From Coffea arabica (Eukaryota > Streptophyta > Magnoliopsida > Gentianales > Rubiaceae), in NCBI RefSeq assembly GCF_036785885.1, contig NC_092316.1:50663001-50727000 (forward strand): a DNA stretch of 64,000 nt, in the 5' to 3' direction. The position numbers and the translations under genes are program-made. Below, in pieces: positions 9,972-21,094 of the stretch (positions are counted from its first letter, which is position 1; every line of letters starts with the position of its first letter). The notes beneath the pieces were generated by a model, which did no database searches, was not told the DNA's origin, and saw only the letters and a program-made list of their open reading frames with translations.

Positions 9972-12900
9972 GGCAAAGCAGGGTGAGTTTTTGGCACTTG
10001 TTAGTTAGAAAATGACAAGCCGACATGGGAAGTAGCAGCTGAAGTCATACTGGTAAGGTCCCATCTGTCTCACTCTATTGCATACTTTGGACCCACAATT
10101 ACAGGGACTTTTTGCTAAAGAAGCAATGAAAAAGGGCCTGGTCTTATCAGTTTCTCAGTTTAGCTTCAACTACTACACATATGTTGCCCTTAATTGAACT
10201 TGTCTCCCCTGTGATTGTGTTGTTTGTGTTCTTTAAAAAAAACAAAAAAAAAAAAAAACAAAAGAAAAAAGAAAAAAAGGGATGCATACATGCTACCAGA
10301 AAGATACCTTGTTTCTAGTTTGTTAATTGATGGTGTCCTTGGCCCTATTTTTGTCTGATACATTGCCTCAATGCCTCCCCTTCGTGTTTTAGAAATTGAG
10401 TTTTAAGTTTCACATTTCCCATCAAATTTTCCAAGGGAAACATTTTCCAGGATGACCTAATTTTATTTATTACCTTTGACCTGTTCACAAGGACAGGAAA
10501 TGCATGTGACCTAGATCACAAAAGATGAAGCACATTGAGCCTACTTTTGTTTGGATTCACTGAACAAACATCCCTTATACAAGGTGCTAATGTAGTCCCC
10601 AAGGGTTTCTCTGACAAGTCCACGAGTACATGTTTGAACTAACTTTTTTCTGGTAAGAAAAATTTGAGTGGATTCCGGCTACCATCACGGGCCAGAATAT
10701 GCCTTCAGAATCATTGATTACTTATAGAGATTCTTACAAATTATCCACCAATACAGTTTTTATATCGATAGTTAGATTCGAGCACACGAGCTTTTGAACT
10801 GAATCATCCTGTGGAACTAAGAATGGTCAAAAGAATTTGCTGCTTCCAACTATGAACTTGCTCATACCGGTGCCAAACACATTAATAGCATCCTTGACTA
10901 TTTGCTCAAGTTAGATAACTTCAAAATCCACATTCCTGATTCAAGAATTGGCAATAGTAATTGATGCACGTTAAGTTCAATGGCAACAAGATACAGGGTA
11001 CAAACATCATTGTGGCAAAGTGTATTTTATGTAAAAAAGAAGAAACAAGCATTGTGATTGAATTGTGACTCCATACTCTCCAAAATCACACAACCAGCAC
11101 AACATGTGACTAACATGGAGCAGCAGAAACTGGTCACAACTAACATTGGATGCATCTATCAGTGCCAAGGTAACTAGATAGTCCCTCTCTCCCAAATCTT
11201 TTGTCCTTTCCCGCAAATTTAACCTTTTGATAATAGTATGTGAATAGTGATAAGTATTCAAATCTTTTCACTTTTACTCTAAAATTCAAAATTTGGGTAG
11301 TATAGTACATGTTACTTATCCAAAAGACAAGGGATAAAGGTTTTAAAAAGAGTAAAAATTATGCTATAACCTATTTTAGATGGCAAATAGTTTAGGACAT
11401 GCGAAAATGAAAAATATAACAATTTCCACAGAATGAAGTTAGTATTTATATTGAGTTTTTTTTTTTAATATTGCGCCTTTAGAATTCATGATAAAAGGCA
11501 AATCCGGTATTAATTTGTCTACAAAAGATTTAAATTTTTGTGCTAAGGTGTATGCAATTCAGGGATCTGAAGCAAGATAACTGGAAAATAAGCTTTTATT
11601 ATTAAAAAACAAAAAACTAGATACTTAGTTATAAACTAAATTGCTAGAAGTCCCATGTGCAAATGAGAAGATTATCTCATTCAATGGATGGACCCTTCAA
11701 CAGTCTAATCCAAGGCTACATATCAAAAGGACAATGGTAGATTGAGATGGGGAAGCGGCAGATAGATACATTTTGCTTTTTAGATCACAGCTTGGAATTG
11801 GAAATACCAACTTTATAAAAACTATGTCTTGATTACTGAATGCCGACATCTAAATTGGTTTTGGTGGGGAAATGCAATCAGGATTGCAAGACTCCAGAGA
11901 AATAATGCAAGATTTGATCACGTTAACGAGAATGTTGTAGCACGAAAATCAAACTTAACTTTAATAATCTTGAATAAGCATATTTTTTAAGAACTCTCCT
12001 CTTTTCTAACTTCTCTCTATTTCTCCTCTTCTCAAAAGCCTTCTTGGTCTCCCCTCTCACAAATTTCGTTTTATTTTTTAATTTTAATGAAGTCTCTCCT
12101 AAGTTTTTCTATATCTCCTAGGAATTTTTAGTGAGAATTTTCTGTTCTCCTAGAGCTTCTTATGGAGATTTTTGTATTTTTTTAATTATTTTATTGTTAG
12201 ATATGAATTTATTTTAAATATGGTTGTCAGATTTGATTTTTTTTTGAATCTTGGATCTTTCAATATCATTATTGGAGTTTAAAGTCGTTGATTAGCAGAT
12301 CTGGCAATTGTAACGTACAAGGAGATTAAAGTCATTAATTAGCAAATCTGATGATTGTAACATACACGGAAGGAATCTGTAGTAATTTATCTTAGACAAT
12401 TTTGAAATTTCTGTATTTTTGCTCTGTTCATAATTTTTTAAATCTATTATATCTGTTAAATTACATATTTATAATTTATAGTGCATGTTTATTCTGCCAT
12501 TAGAGTAGTGATATAAATCAAATCGTGCTTGACGATTTTAAGTAATCCATTAATGAAACTTACTTTTTACCAAAAAAAAAAAAAAACAGTTTAGTAAACC
12601 TTATTAAATTACATGGAGATATTGATTTTTTAAAAAATTTTTTAGTAGAGAAGAGGCGGAATTCATGAAGTGGGAGGAAAACAGGGGGATTTGAATCAAA
12701 ACTTCTATTTGTGGAATCTCAATCTTAGATATTAGAAAATTGATTTTTTTTCTTTATTATGAAAAGAATGGTGGTTACAAGAGTAAGTTAATGGATTAAC
12801 TTTTTATACATTGGCAGTATAGTGATTTTTTTATACTCGCAGATTTGTATGTATACTAGATGTGCATGATTTAAATTTCAAATTTGAATTCATGTTATGT

Positions 12901-15431
12901 AGCATGATCTACACTTGATTGTGTAAAAAATCTTTACACTGATAGTGTATTAAAAAGTTATCCCAAGTTAATTGTGCTATGAAAATGGACCTAGTTTTCC
13001 TATTTTATATGAAGAAAAGAAAAATTAATAAAGAAACTTCAAAAAACCAATTAAGATTTAGAATCTAAAAAGTCAAGATTGTACTGGTAGAATGGATTTT
13101 CGAGTTTTATCCTTTTTGTTTTCAAGTAAATTGTAATTAGTAGCATTTATTTTGTTTCTTGTTCTCACGCTAGCTAGCTAATACGTCTAAAATATGTTTG
13201 AACCTTGAAAACGCGTTTTCAAATCTATTTGATGGTTTATCAAACTACCATTTTCTTCTGGAGATTACTCACAATGGATGATTGATGTGACTTGACTCAG
13301 GAAAAATAAATTTTTTTTAATAGAAAAGATCATTTCACTCATTGCATATGCACTAATGATAGAAAATATATAACATATACATATAGATCTGAAATTAATT
13401 AGATACAACAGATCTAACAAATCAATATAAATAAAAGTAATATTGATACTCCTAGATATTTTTCATTTGGATGAATAATTCTAACTCAATACATTTGTGC
13501 ATGTTTTCTGACAGTCCCATTCAAGCACATGGGGAATTGGAAGATTCAAGTGAAGACTAGTTGATTGCACGAATGCTTGAGTTTAGTAGGATTATTTGAT
13601 TTTCCTCGTTGATTTTGGTTATTTCTCGTTTTAAAAAATCAGATCTAATTAAAACAGGTTCAAGTCAAAGAAAAATTCAAATCTAACAAGAATAAAGAAA
13701 ATTGCATATCTGAAAAACTAGATCATAGACCTACAAAATCTCAAATATCATAAACAAAAAGACAGAAATTTTAAAAAAAATCTCACTAGGAAAAATCCAG
13801 GAGAGAATAAAACTCTCACTAGAACTCTTTGGAAAAAAAAAAAAAAAAACTCTCACTACAACAAAAATAGTAAACTTAAGAAGGAACATTAGTACAAAAT
13901 AATATTTGATTAATCATCCATTTAAATATCATGGGACGTCAAGATTCTGTTCTAAACAATTTAATGTCTCTGGTAACTCAATATGAATGCTTAATATATT
14001 ATAATTTAATTCTGTTCTTCCTTATATTTTATAATTTACTACTTTATTTTTTTTCTTTTTCTAACTTTTTCTTGTTGGATATTTTCCTGTCCTATACCAA
14101 TTATGGGGTCTTGGACTTTTTCACCAAACAACACATTTGATTCCTTTATCCCTATATTTTCGGTGGCCACTTTTCCTAGTTCCATAATTAATTATTGTTA
14201 ATTACATTTTGCGTTCAACTGACCTATGAAATATTGCCTCGTGCTGTGCAAAGGGATCCACCGACTACGTCATGTCAGTACTCTTCTAGTGTAGGCAGAC
14301 AGCCAGACGCCATAACACACCGAGTTCACACTAATAATGATCATCATAATCTTATGATTAAGTTAAAGAAAAAATATTAACACAATTTTGAGCAAGTCAT
14401 AAATCATATACCATGGTTAATTCAATTTGAATGTTATGATAATTCTAAATGCTTATTACCTTAAATCCTTAAATTGTTCAATAGTTTGCTGTGTCCAAAA
14501 CGAATATTTCATGAGAAAATAGTTTGTTGTATTTTCTTTTCTTTTTTTTTTGGTCTAGAATAACGAGAATGGTTTCTGAAGAATGCCCTATTCAGTCCTT
14601 GATGTATATATAAACATCCTAGGCAAGTCCAGAGATTTAATTAATTATTATCAAGATTTTGTGTATTAATTGAATATTAATTGGCAGTTTTTAGGAAAGT
14701 TGGGATTGTGAGAACTTTGGAAAGAAATGAGCAATGCTGCAATAAAGAATTACTTTCTATAAAATTTTGTGGCAACATCAAGAAAATATACATACATAGA
14801 TTTGTTACCATTTTCAGATGGAATAATTTTTTTTTACAAATAATGAAGGTTTTCTTCTTAAAGCACATGGTGTTTGTATTACCCTTGTATTTGCCTAGAA
14901 ATGTTTGGAGATATATTTCACAGATAGGATTAATCTTGGTTTATTCCCGGAAAGGACATGGAAAATGGATGAATCTCACATTTGCATTGTTTGCCTTTTG
15001 GACGATCAATTTCAAAAAATCTCCCTATCAAAAGGGTCGTTGTGGAAAATTAGATTCTTCTCAGAAAAGAGTCCAAAAATTAGAAAAAAAAAATTAATCT
15101 AGTTATAGGAGACCAATAGATTTGTCTTTGATGAAGGGCTTTTTTTAATGAGGTACCAAATTTTTATTATTATTATTTTTATTAGTTGGTGTAGATTGTA
15201 GTAATTCACAAATTTTATTTTTGCGTAATCATGCCCTTGCATTGCTTGTTTATATCTCAGGAATGATATGATAATCAAAAGATGATTCACGGTTTCTATT
15301 TCTGCTGGTTGATTTCAAAAAATATCTAGAGCTCAGGATTAAAAGTATCGTTTAGAAGAAAATAGTAATCATGGGACGACATCTGTGCCCAAGCAAGAGA
15401 AACAAAGGAAGTTTTGGTTCCTTTTTTTTTT
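9972..15431. other. Gene-free intergenic region
   Basis: About 5.4 kb with no supported gene. It contains several homopolymer runs (A-rich at 10234-10277, 12575-12586 and 13833-13849). There is a short 43-bp tandem repeat near 12284-12370 (ATTAGCARATCTGRYRATTG core). At 14841-14967 lies a single-copy relative of the sequence around 24021-24074 and 24677-24940, which acts there as an empty-site reference. Open frames at 13931-14140, 14195-14380 and 14681-15097 have no recognisable family and no codon regularity. Confidence 0.5.
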
Positions 15432-15905
15432 GGGTAAATTGTATTTTATCCCCCTGTGGTTTATCCTTTTTTTTTATATAACTCCCCTATAGTTTCAAAA
15501 GCTATACATAACCCCCTCATGATTTGGATTAAAGTGTCAAAGTAACGAAAATAGTCACTCGTAACGGAACTTCTAAAAATGTCGAAATTACCCTTATAAA
15601 TACATGACACATTAACCCGTATGATTTTTATATTTTACTATATAACCCCCTTATGGTTTAATATTTTACCATATAACCCCCTTATGATTTTTAAAATATA
15701 CACATAACCCCCCTTGGTTAATACATAAATTTCAACTTTACATAAGGCTATTTTTGACATTTTAGGTGACGCCGTTATGAATGATCATTCCCGCCACTTT
15801 GATACTTTAATTCAAATCATAAGGGATTTATGTATAGATTTTGAAATCATAGGGGAGTTATATGAAAAAATTCTAAACCACAGGAGGGTAAAGTGGAATT
15901 TACCC
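15432..15905. mobile_element. Foldback MITE, 'CCCTGTGGTTTA' family, copy 1
   Basis: The element starts GGGTAAATTGTATTTTATCC followed by CCCTGTGGTTTA. It ends with the inverted form, TAAACCACAGGAGGGTAAAG then GGAATTTACCC. Internally it carries several short ATATAACCCCCTTATG repeats. A second copy, with the same internal order, is at 45671-46109. The flanks here are T-runs, so the target duplication cannot be read. It has no coding capacity. Confidence 0.7.
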
Positions 15906-16350
15906 TTTTTTTGGGGGGGGGAAAACGTTAACTATTTTCATTGATGGTGTGTATGAACTAAACGCCTAGTGAGCAAAAGCTCCAAAAAGAGCTATACAAG
16001 TGCATTCAAGCACGAAGGGTGAATCCACTCCTCATCAAAAGATATGCTCAGAGCATAATTGCTTATATGACTGATTCTATCACTATTCTCATCAAAAGAT
16101 ATGTTAGAGCATAATTGCATAATTGCTTTTGGTTCGTTTGAATGACCATGAACAAAAGTTTGAAAATCAGAACTAGATCCATTTCCTTAATTACAGATAG
16201 AAGTTTTGTGCCAAGTGTTTAATCCATACCAGCACATGACTCGGAACCTTAATATCTAGCCACATACGCTTGATGAAGAAAGTAATGATAAGTTTACTTG
16301 CTAAGCTTGCAAGATGCAAATATGAACATTTTCACAGCCTAGGCAATTGA
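15906..16350. other. Intergenic stretch without a recognised gene
   Basis: It starts with a G-run at about 15913-15920. A partial local repeat, CATCAAAAGATATG, occurs near 16035 and 16091. Nothing else could be supported. Confidence 0.4.
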
Positions 16351-16354
16351 CTTC

Positions 16355-16720
16355 TGAGAATTGCCATAATCTTTGGAACTGCTATTTGTTGCTTAGTAAT
16401 ATAGCCGCTGAGTTGTGGCTGGCATGGAATTTGGGGTTTAGAAAGGTGATATACTATTGGAAACTGGAAACTGATTCTGAGGTGGGCTTGAAACTGGGAA
16501 AGAAGCACTGAATTCACCTTCCTACAACCTCAATCAACAGATCAGGCAAAGCGCTTGTGGAGCATGTAATATATACTTGGAGGAAGGGGAACTGTTGTGC
16601 AGATGTCCTGGCGAATTGACTTATGATTCTGTGAGATTCACCTAAAGAAGTTAGAGAACTGCTTTGAGCAGATATCAGGGCAGCTTTCCGGCCGGGATCT
16701 AATCCTGGATAAGGGTCTTA
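16355..16720 (+). pseudogene. LINE ORF2 fragment, RNase H-like 3' part
   Basis: In plus-strand frames the translation reads AELWLAWNLGFRKVIYYWKL, then a LETDSEVGL block. Further on, after a frame change, comes ALVEHVIYTWRKGNCCADVL. These match the C-terminal RNase H-like domain of plant non-LTR retrotransposons: AEL.A...G, the ETDS block with the conserved Asp, and the closing CADxLA motif. Stops and shifts separate the blocks. It is an isolated, dead piece with no reverse transcriptase attached. Confidence 0.55.
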
Positions 16721-16777
16721 ATTTGGCCCATCCATTGAACCAGGGAAAGAATTGCCATATCCTTTTATGTTACGACC

Positions 16778-17187
16778 ACGGTTCAAAGTCGCGGTTGCGG
16801 TCACGGTCGCGGCCTGGAATGTTCCACATCGGTCTCGGCATATCGGTCGCGGTTTCGGTGAGACGCAAATTTTAAAGTATTTAATATTCTAAAAATTGTT
16901 AATAATATAAAAATAGTATGCTAAACAAAAATAATAAAAAATAGCAAAAGAAATGGCCGAGTCAATTCGTCACGGTGTAACTTGACTGATTTCTCGTCTT
17001 GACTCGGGGTAACTCGGAGTGATTCGGTGTGACTCGGTCGAGTCAATCCATAGCGGTGACGTCTCAGCCGATTTCTCGGCGAGTCAAGTATCTCGGTATC
17101 GTTTCGTCACGATATCATATCGGTAGGGATCGAGACGGTGACGACTCGGCCGAGTCGTCTCGGTCTCGGCCGAGACTTCGAACCATG
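16778..17187. mobile_element. Mutator-like MITE rich in TCGG/CCGA
   Basis: This 410-bp element has inverted termini, ACGGTTCAAAGTC on the left and, reverse complemented, CATGGTTCGAAGTC on the right. Both are followed by GC-rich arrays of CTCGG/CGGTC motifs around an AT-rich centre. A 9-bp direct repeat, GTTACGACC, flanks it at 16769-16777 and 17188-17196. Nine-base target duplications are typical of Mutator-like elements. It is structurally related to the element at 22907-23216. No transposase is encoded. Confidence 0.75.
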
Positions 17188-17608
17188 GTTACGACCCTTC
17201 ATTCGCACAGCATTAGCAAATGCACGAGATTGTCATACAATGCCTAAGTTAAAAAAGGAACCCGGGAAACGTAAGTAGGATGGCGGTTTGGGGCACAAGG
17301 CTGAGGTGGCGAGGGAAGCAGCAGTAGCTGGTTACACTGAGATATATACTTGGTAAAAAGTAAAGAAATCCTGAAGATAGAATGGAGAGTTAAACTTCAG
17401 AATACCTCATTCCTTTTATCATCTAATTACAGCCTCTCAGAATATCATTGGACCAACTCATTAAGGTATAAGGAAACGTGAGAAAAAAAGAAGAGGGCAA
17501 GCACAAAAATCCACATTCAAGTAAAGCTAAAGCTCAAACATACACATATGCAAATGGACCGCTAAGCTTAAACAAATTTCGGAAGTCCAAAACAGTAACT
17601 TCATGTCA

Positions 17609-17780
17609 TCAGTGAGCCAAGTTCGCAGATGCTGTTGTTTTCTTAAAATCAATCTTATCAACTTTTGCCTCTCCATCAATTAGTTCATAAAAATAGACAA
17701 CAACACGCGGGCCATCCATGTCCATCAGAACAAATCTAGGATTGACTTCATAGGTGATGCTATTACCCCCCACCGGCCCC
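17609..17780 (-). CDS. Possible terminal exon or gene fragment, unknown product
   Basis: The minus strand encodes a gene-like peptide of about 50 residues ending in a stop at 17609. It includes the segments NPRFVLMDMDGPRVVVYFYE and KVDKIDFKKTTASANLAH. Upstream it runs into a low-complexity G/C-rich tract (17766-17800), so an intron or a junction must lie there. I do not recognise the family. It could be a last exon whose upstream exons lie above 17800, or a relic. Confidence 0.3.
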
Positions 17781-18131
17781 AACCCCCCGCCCCAAAAAAA
17801 TAAAAAAAAATCTGGTTGCAACCTCCCCTCCCCTCTCTCCTCCCCTGTAACCTGTTCTGTTAGTATGATCAAGAACTTCAGTCGATATTCAAAGGCTCTA
17901 AATCGTATTTAACACTTATTTCTCGGCTCTAAGTCAATCATTTATTTCATTATTTATGTGACAAATAACGTGTTCAGCCTCAATTAATGTGAAAAAAAAT
18001 CACTAACTTCAAAACTCGTTTTGCTCACCATTGGTGAAAAGGTTATATATGAAGCCTTTTACTCCTTTCCTTATATATATGGTGAAAATTAAACGCACAA
18101 CCTAAATCAAGAATAAATAGCATAAATGACT

Positions 18132-18358
18132 TGTTAGAAATATTTATTTGTTTTTAGTTAACCATGTTTGTTTGTTTTATTCTACCTAATTCGTAGAGTT
18201 AGTGGAGTTGAGTGGAGTAACTAGCAGAGTTAGTGGGACAGTTAGTGGAATTGTTTTGAACTCCATAAATAGAACAATTTCATGTTATGAGTTGTGTATC
18301 AGCTTTATAAAAAAATAAACTCTAATCCTTTGCTTCTCTTATTATTTTTCAGTAATTG
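18132..18358 (+). repeat. 5' LTR of the plus-strand copia element
   Basis: It begins TGTTAGAAAT at 18132 and stops just before the primer-binding site. A CATAAATAG box at 18264-18272 is a plausible LTR promoter. The right border is eroded: the expected CA terminus is not clear. Confidence 0.6.
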
Positions 18359-18364
18359 TATGAA

Positions 18365-18376
18365 TGGTATCAAAGC
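18365..18376 (+). promoter_or_regulatory. Primer-binding site for initiator tRNA-Met
   Basis: TGGTATCAAAGC matches the usual plant copia site TGGTATCAGAGC except for one G-to-A change. It is used to prime minus-strand synthesis on the element RNA. Confidence 0.8.
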
Positions 18377-18431
18377 TAGGTTCGTGAGTGACAATAAAAG
18401 TGAGTTCTGAGAATTGTGCTGGTAAGTCACG

Positions 18432-20770
18432 ATGGCCACCAACAACTTTATGCAGCCAGTAATTCCTCGCTTTAATGGTCACTATGATCATTAGAGTATG
18501 CTAATGGAGAACTTCTTGAGATCCAAGAAGTACTGGCAGGTTGTCGAATTTGGAATAGCAGAGCCAAAAGCCGAAGTAGCATTGTCAGAGGTGCAGAAAA
18601 TGGAATTGGAAACATTGAAACTGAAGGATCTTTAATCCAAGAATTATCTTTTTCAAGCTATTGATCGAGCTATCTTGGAGACAATTTTTAGCAAAGATAC
18701 CTCCAAACAGATTTGGCACTCCATGAAAAAGAAGTTTCAAGGAAATGCGAAAGTAAAGTAGGTGCAGCTTCAAGCTCTTGGGACTGAATTTAAGACTTTA
18801 CGCATAAAATCAAGTGAATCAGTTACAGATTATTTCACAAGAATGATGGCAATCGCTAATAAGATGAGGATCCACGGAAAGAATTTGGAGGACGTCACCA
18901 TTGTTGAGAAGATCTTTCGATCGATGACAGCAAAATTTAATTTTGTTGTATGTTCTATAGAGGAATTGAAAGATATTGATGTACTTTCAATTGATGAGTT
19001 GCAGAGTTCTTTGTTGGTTCATGAGCAAAAAATTAACCAGCAAGAGAAGGAGGAGCAAGCATTGAAGGTTTTAACAGAAAGTCACCCAACATGGAGAGGA
19101 GGCAGAGGCAGAGGCAGAGAGACAGAGGTAGAGGAAGCAATGATATTGGCAACCAACAACAACAATACCAGCACCAAGAAAATCAGTTTCAAGTAAGAAG
19201 AAGAGAATGAGGAGGCCATCAATCAATAGTTCAAAGGCCAAAGTCAGCAGACAAGTCTAATGTTGAATGCTACAAATGTCATAGGTATGGCCATTATCAG
19301 TTAGAATGTCGAACTAATTTGAATAGACAAAATGGAGAAAGGAATAAATTTGCAGAAAAAAAAAAGAAAAAGTGTCTCTTTTGATATTGTGTCACATGAG
19401 TGAAGGAACTTAATAAGACATGTGGTATTTAGACACTGGTTGCAGCAATCACATGTGTGGAGATAAGAAGACATTCTCTGAATTGGACAAGTCATTCCGT
19501 AATACTGTTAAATTTGATGATAACTATAATTTTCGTTATAGGAAACAAAAGGTTAACTATCCAAACTAAGAAAATTCTTCTACTCACACTATTACTGATG
19601 TTCTTTTTTGTTCCAAACTTAAAGACAAAATTGTTTAGTGTGGGACACTTGCTAGAAAAAGGGTATGAAATTTCTATCAAAGATAGAGTATGTCGAGTTA
19701 GAGATGCAAAGTTGGGCTTAATTGTTCAAATTAAGATAACAGCAAATCGTATGTTTCCACTCTATTTGCAGAATTTGGCTCATTCAAGTTTCTCAACCAA
19801 ATCTCGAAAGATGTGGCATGATTATGGCATTTTTGTTATGAACACCTAAAATTTTGTGCATTAAAAACTTTGCAGTAGAAAAATATAGTGGCTGGTTTAT
19901 TTCAAATTACAATTTCTTCAGAAATATATGAAGAGTGTGTCATTGGCAAATAACATCGAAATAGCTTTCCAAAAGGAAAATTGTGGAGTAAAGAACGTAT
20001 TGGAGTTGGTTTACTCTGATTTATGTGGACCCATAAATCCACCATCTAATGGTGAAAATGTTATTTTATGACGTTTATTGATGATTATAGTCGCAAAACT
20101 TGGGTCTATTTTTTACAGGAAAAATCTGAAGTATTTTCAATCTTCAAAAATTTCATGACTTTTGTCGAAAAGGAAGCAGGCAAGTCCCTAAAGATTCTTC
20201 GAAGTGATCGTGGTGAAGAATATAGCTTACAAGAATTTGTAAATTTTTGTGAGGAACATGAAATTTAGAAGCAGCTTACAGCAGTTTATATGTCACAATA
20301 AAATGCTGTTTCAGAGAGGAAGAATCGTACAATCTCGAACATGGTGAGGACTATTTTGACAAGAAGTGGTGTTCCAAAAAGTTTTTGATCTGAAACTATC
20401 AGTTGGAGTATTCATATATTGAATAGAAAGTCCACACTTGCTGTTAAAAATATGACCCCTGAAAAAGCATGAAGCAAACAAAAATCAGCTGTAGATCACT
20501 TTAGAATTTTTGGATGTACTGTCTATACTCATATTTCATACCAAAAGAGGACAAAACTATATAAGAAGGGAGAGATGCATTTTTCTTGGTGTTAATAATC
20601 AATCAAAGGCCTACAAGCTTTATAATCCTATCACTAAGAAAATTGTTATCAGTTGGAATGTAATTTTTTATGAGAAAAATTTTAGCCATGGAGCAACAAT
20701 GTTATTAAACAACAAATACTTGCTGATTTTGATGGAATTGATGAAGAGAACAGGCAGTAGCTGATAGAAC
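18432..20770 (+). pseudogene. copia gag-pol polyprotein, broken
   Basis: The frame starts at ATG 18432 (MATNNFMQPVIPRF). Gag is interrupted by in-frame stops near 18492, 18633 and 18759, then runs open for 144 codons. A CCHC knuckle, CYKCHRYGHYQLEC, follows at about 19268. The protease signature WYLDTGCSNHMCG lies near 19421. Integrase motifs are YSDLCGPI, FIDDYSRKTWVYFL at about 20071, LRSDRGEEY, and SERKNRTI at about 20313. The downstream GCTVYTHISYQ block is the end of integrase. Reverse transcriptase and RNase H are absent. At least five stops and several frameshifts make it non-functional. Confidence 0.85.
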
Positions 20771-20839
20771 AAATTCTACCAGATGGTTCAGATGATGTTC
20801 CAAGTTCTCAAACAGTAGCAAAAGATGAAGTATGGCCTC

Positions 20840-21010
20840 AATGTATTAGAAAAAGACCTGCAAATTGCCGGGGCTATGGTAGGGACCCTAGCGAGAGTGG
20901 CGGAGGTGGCGGAGGTCGAGGCTGGAAGCCTGGCAAGTGCAATGGAGATGGTTGGAGCAGCGGAGGTGGCAAGGCCCTTGGAGGAGGCCTTTGAGGGGTT
21001 TAGGTTAGGT
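20840..21010 (+). other. Glycine-rich coding-like scrap
   Basis: In one plus frame the sequence reads as a Gly/Ser-rich peptide (PSESGGGGGGRGWKPGKCNG and on to KALGGGL). It directly follows the copia integrase remains in place of a reverse transcriptase. The composition is unlike the copia part and more GC-rich. It may be a rearranged or captured piece of a glycine-rich protein gene. Nothing more can be said. Confidence 0.35.
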
Positions 21011-21094
21011 CATTAACCTCAGCCTCAAACTCGACCTGTTAGGTGAATTTCACTTTGTACCCTTTAACTATATCCAAATTGGCATTTTAATCCC

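Larger units (their letters stand above)
18132..20830 (+). mobile_element. Ty1/copia LTR retrotransposon, decayed and 3'-truncated
   Basis: On the plus strand the order is LTR, primer-binding site, gag, zinc knuckle, protease, integrase, as in Ty1/copia elements. The 5' LTR is 18132 to about 18358. The coding part from 18432 carries the copia hallmarks in several frames. Sequence recognisable as copia ends near 20830, before the reverse transcriptase and RNase H, and no 3' LTR was found. The element is therefore a truncated, inactive copy. It adjoins a glycine-rich scrap and then a broken F-box gene. Confidence 0.85.

Noticed and set aside
12000..13880. Possible large inverted repeat between about 12.1 kb and 13.7 kb (similar TCTCCTAG/AGTGAGA phrases on opposite strands)
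   Set aside because: The resemblance is loose and mostly T-rich or A-rich; no clear termini or target duplication could be found.
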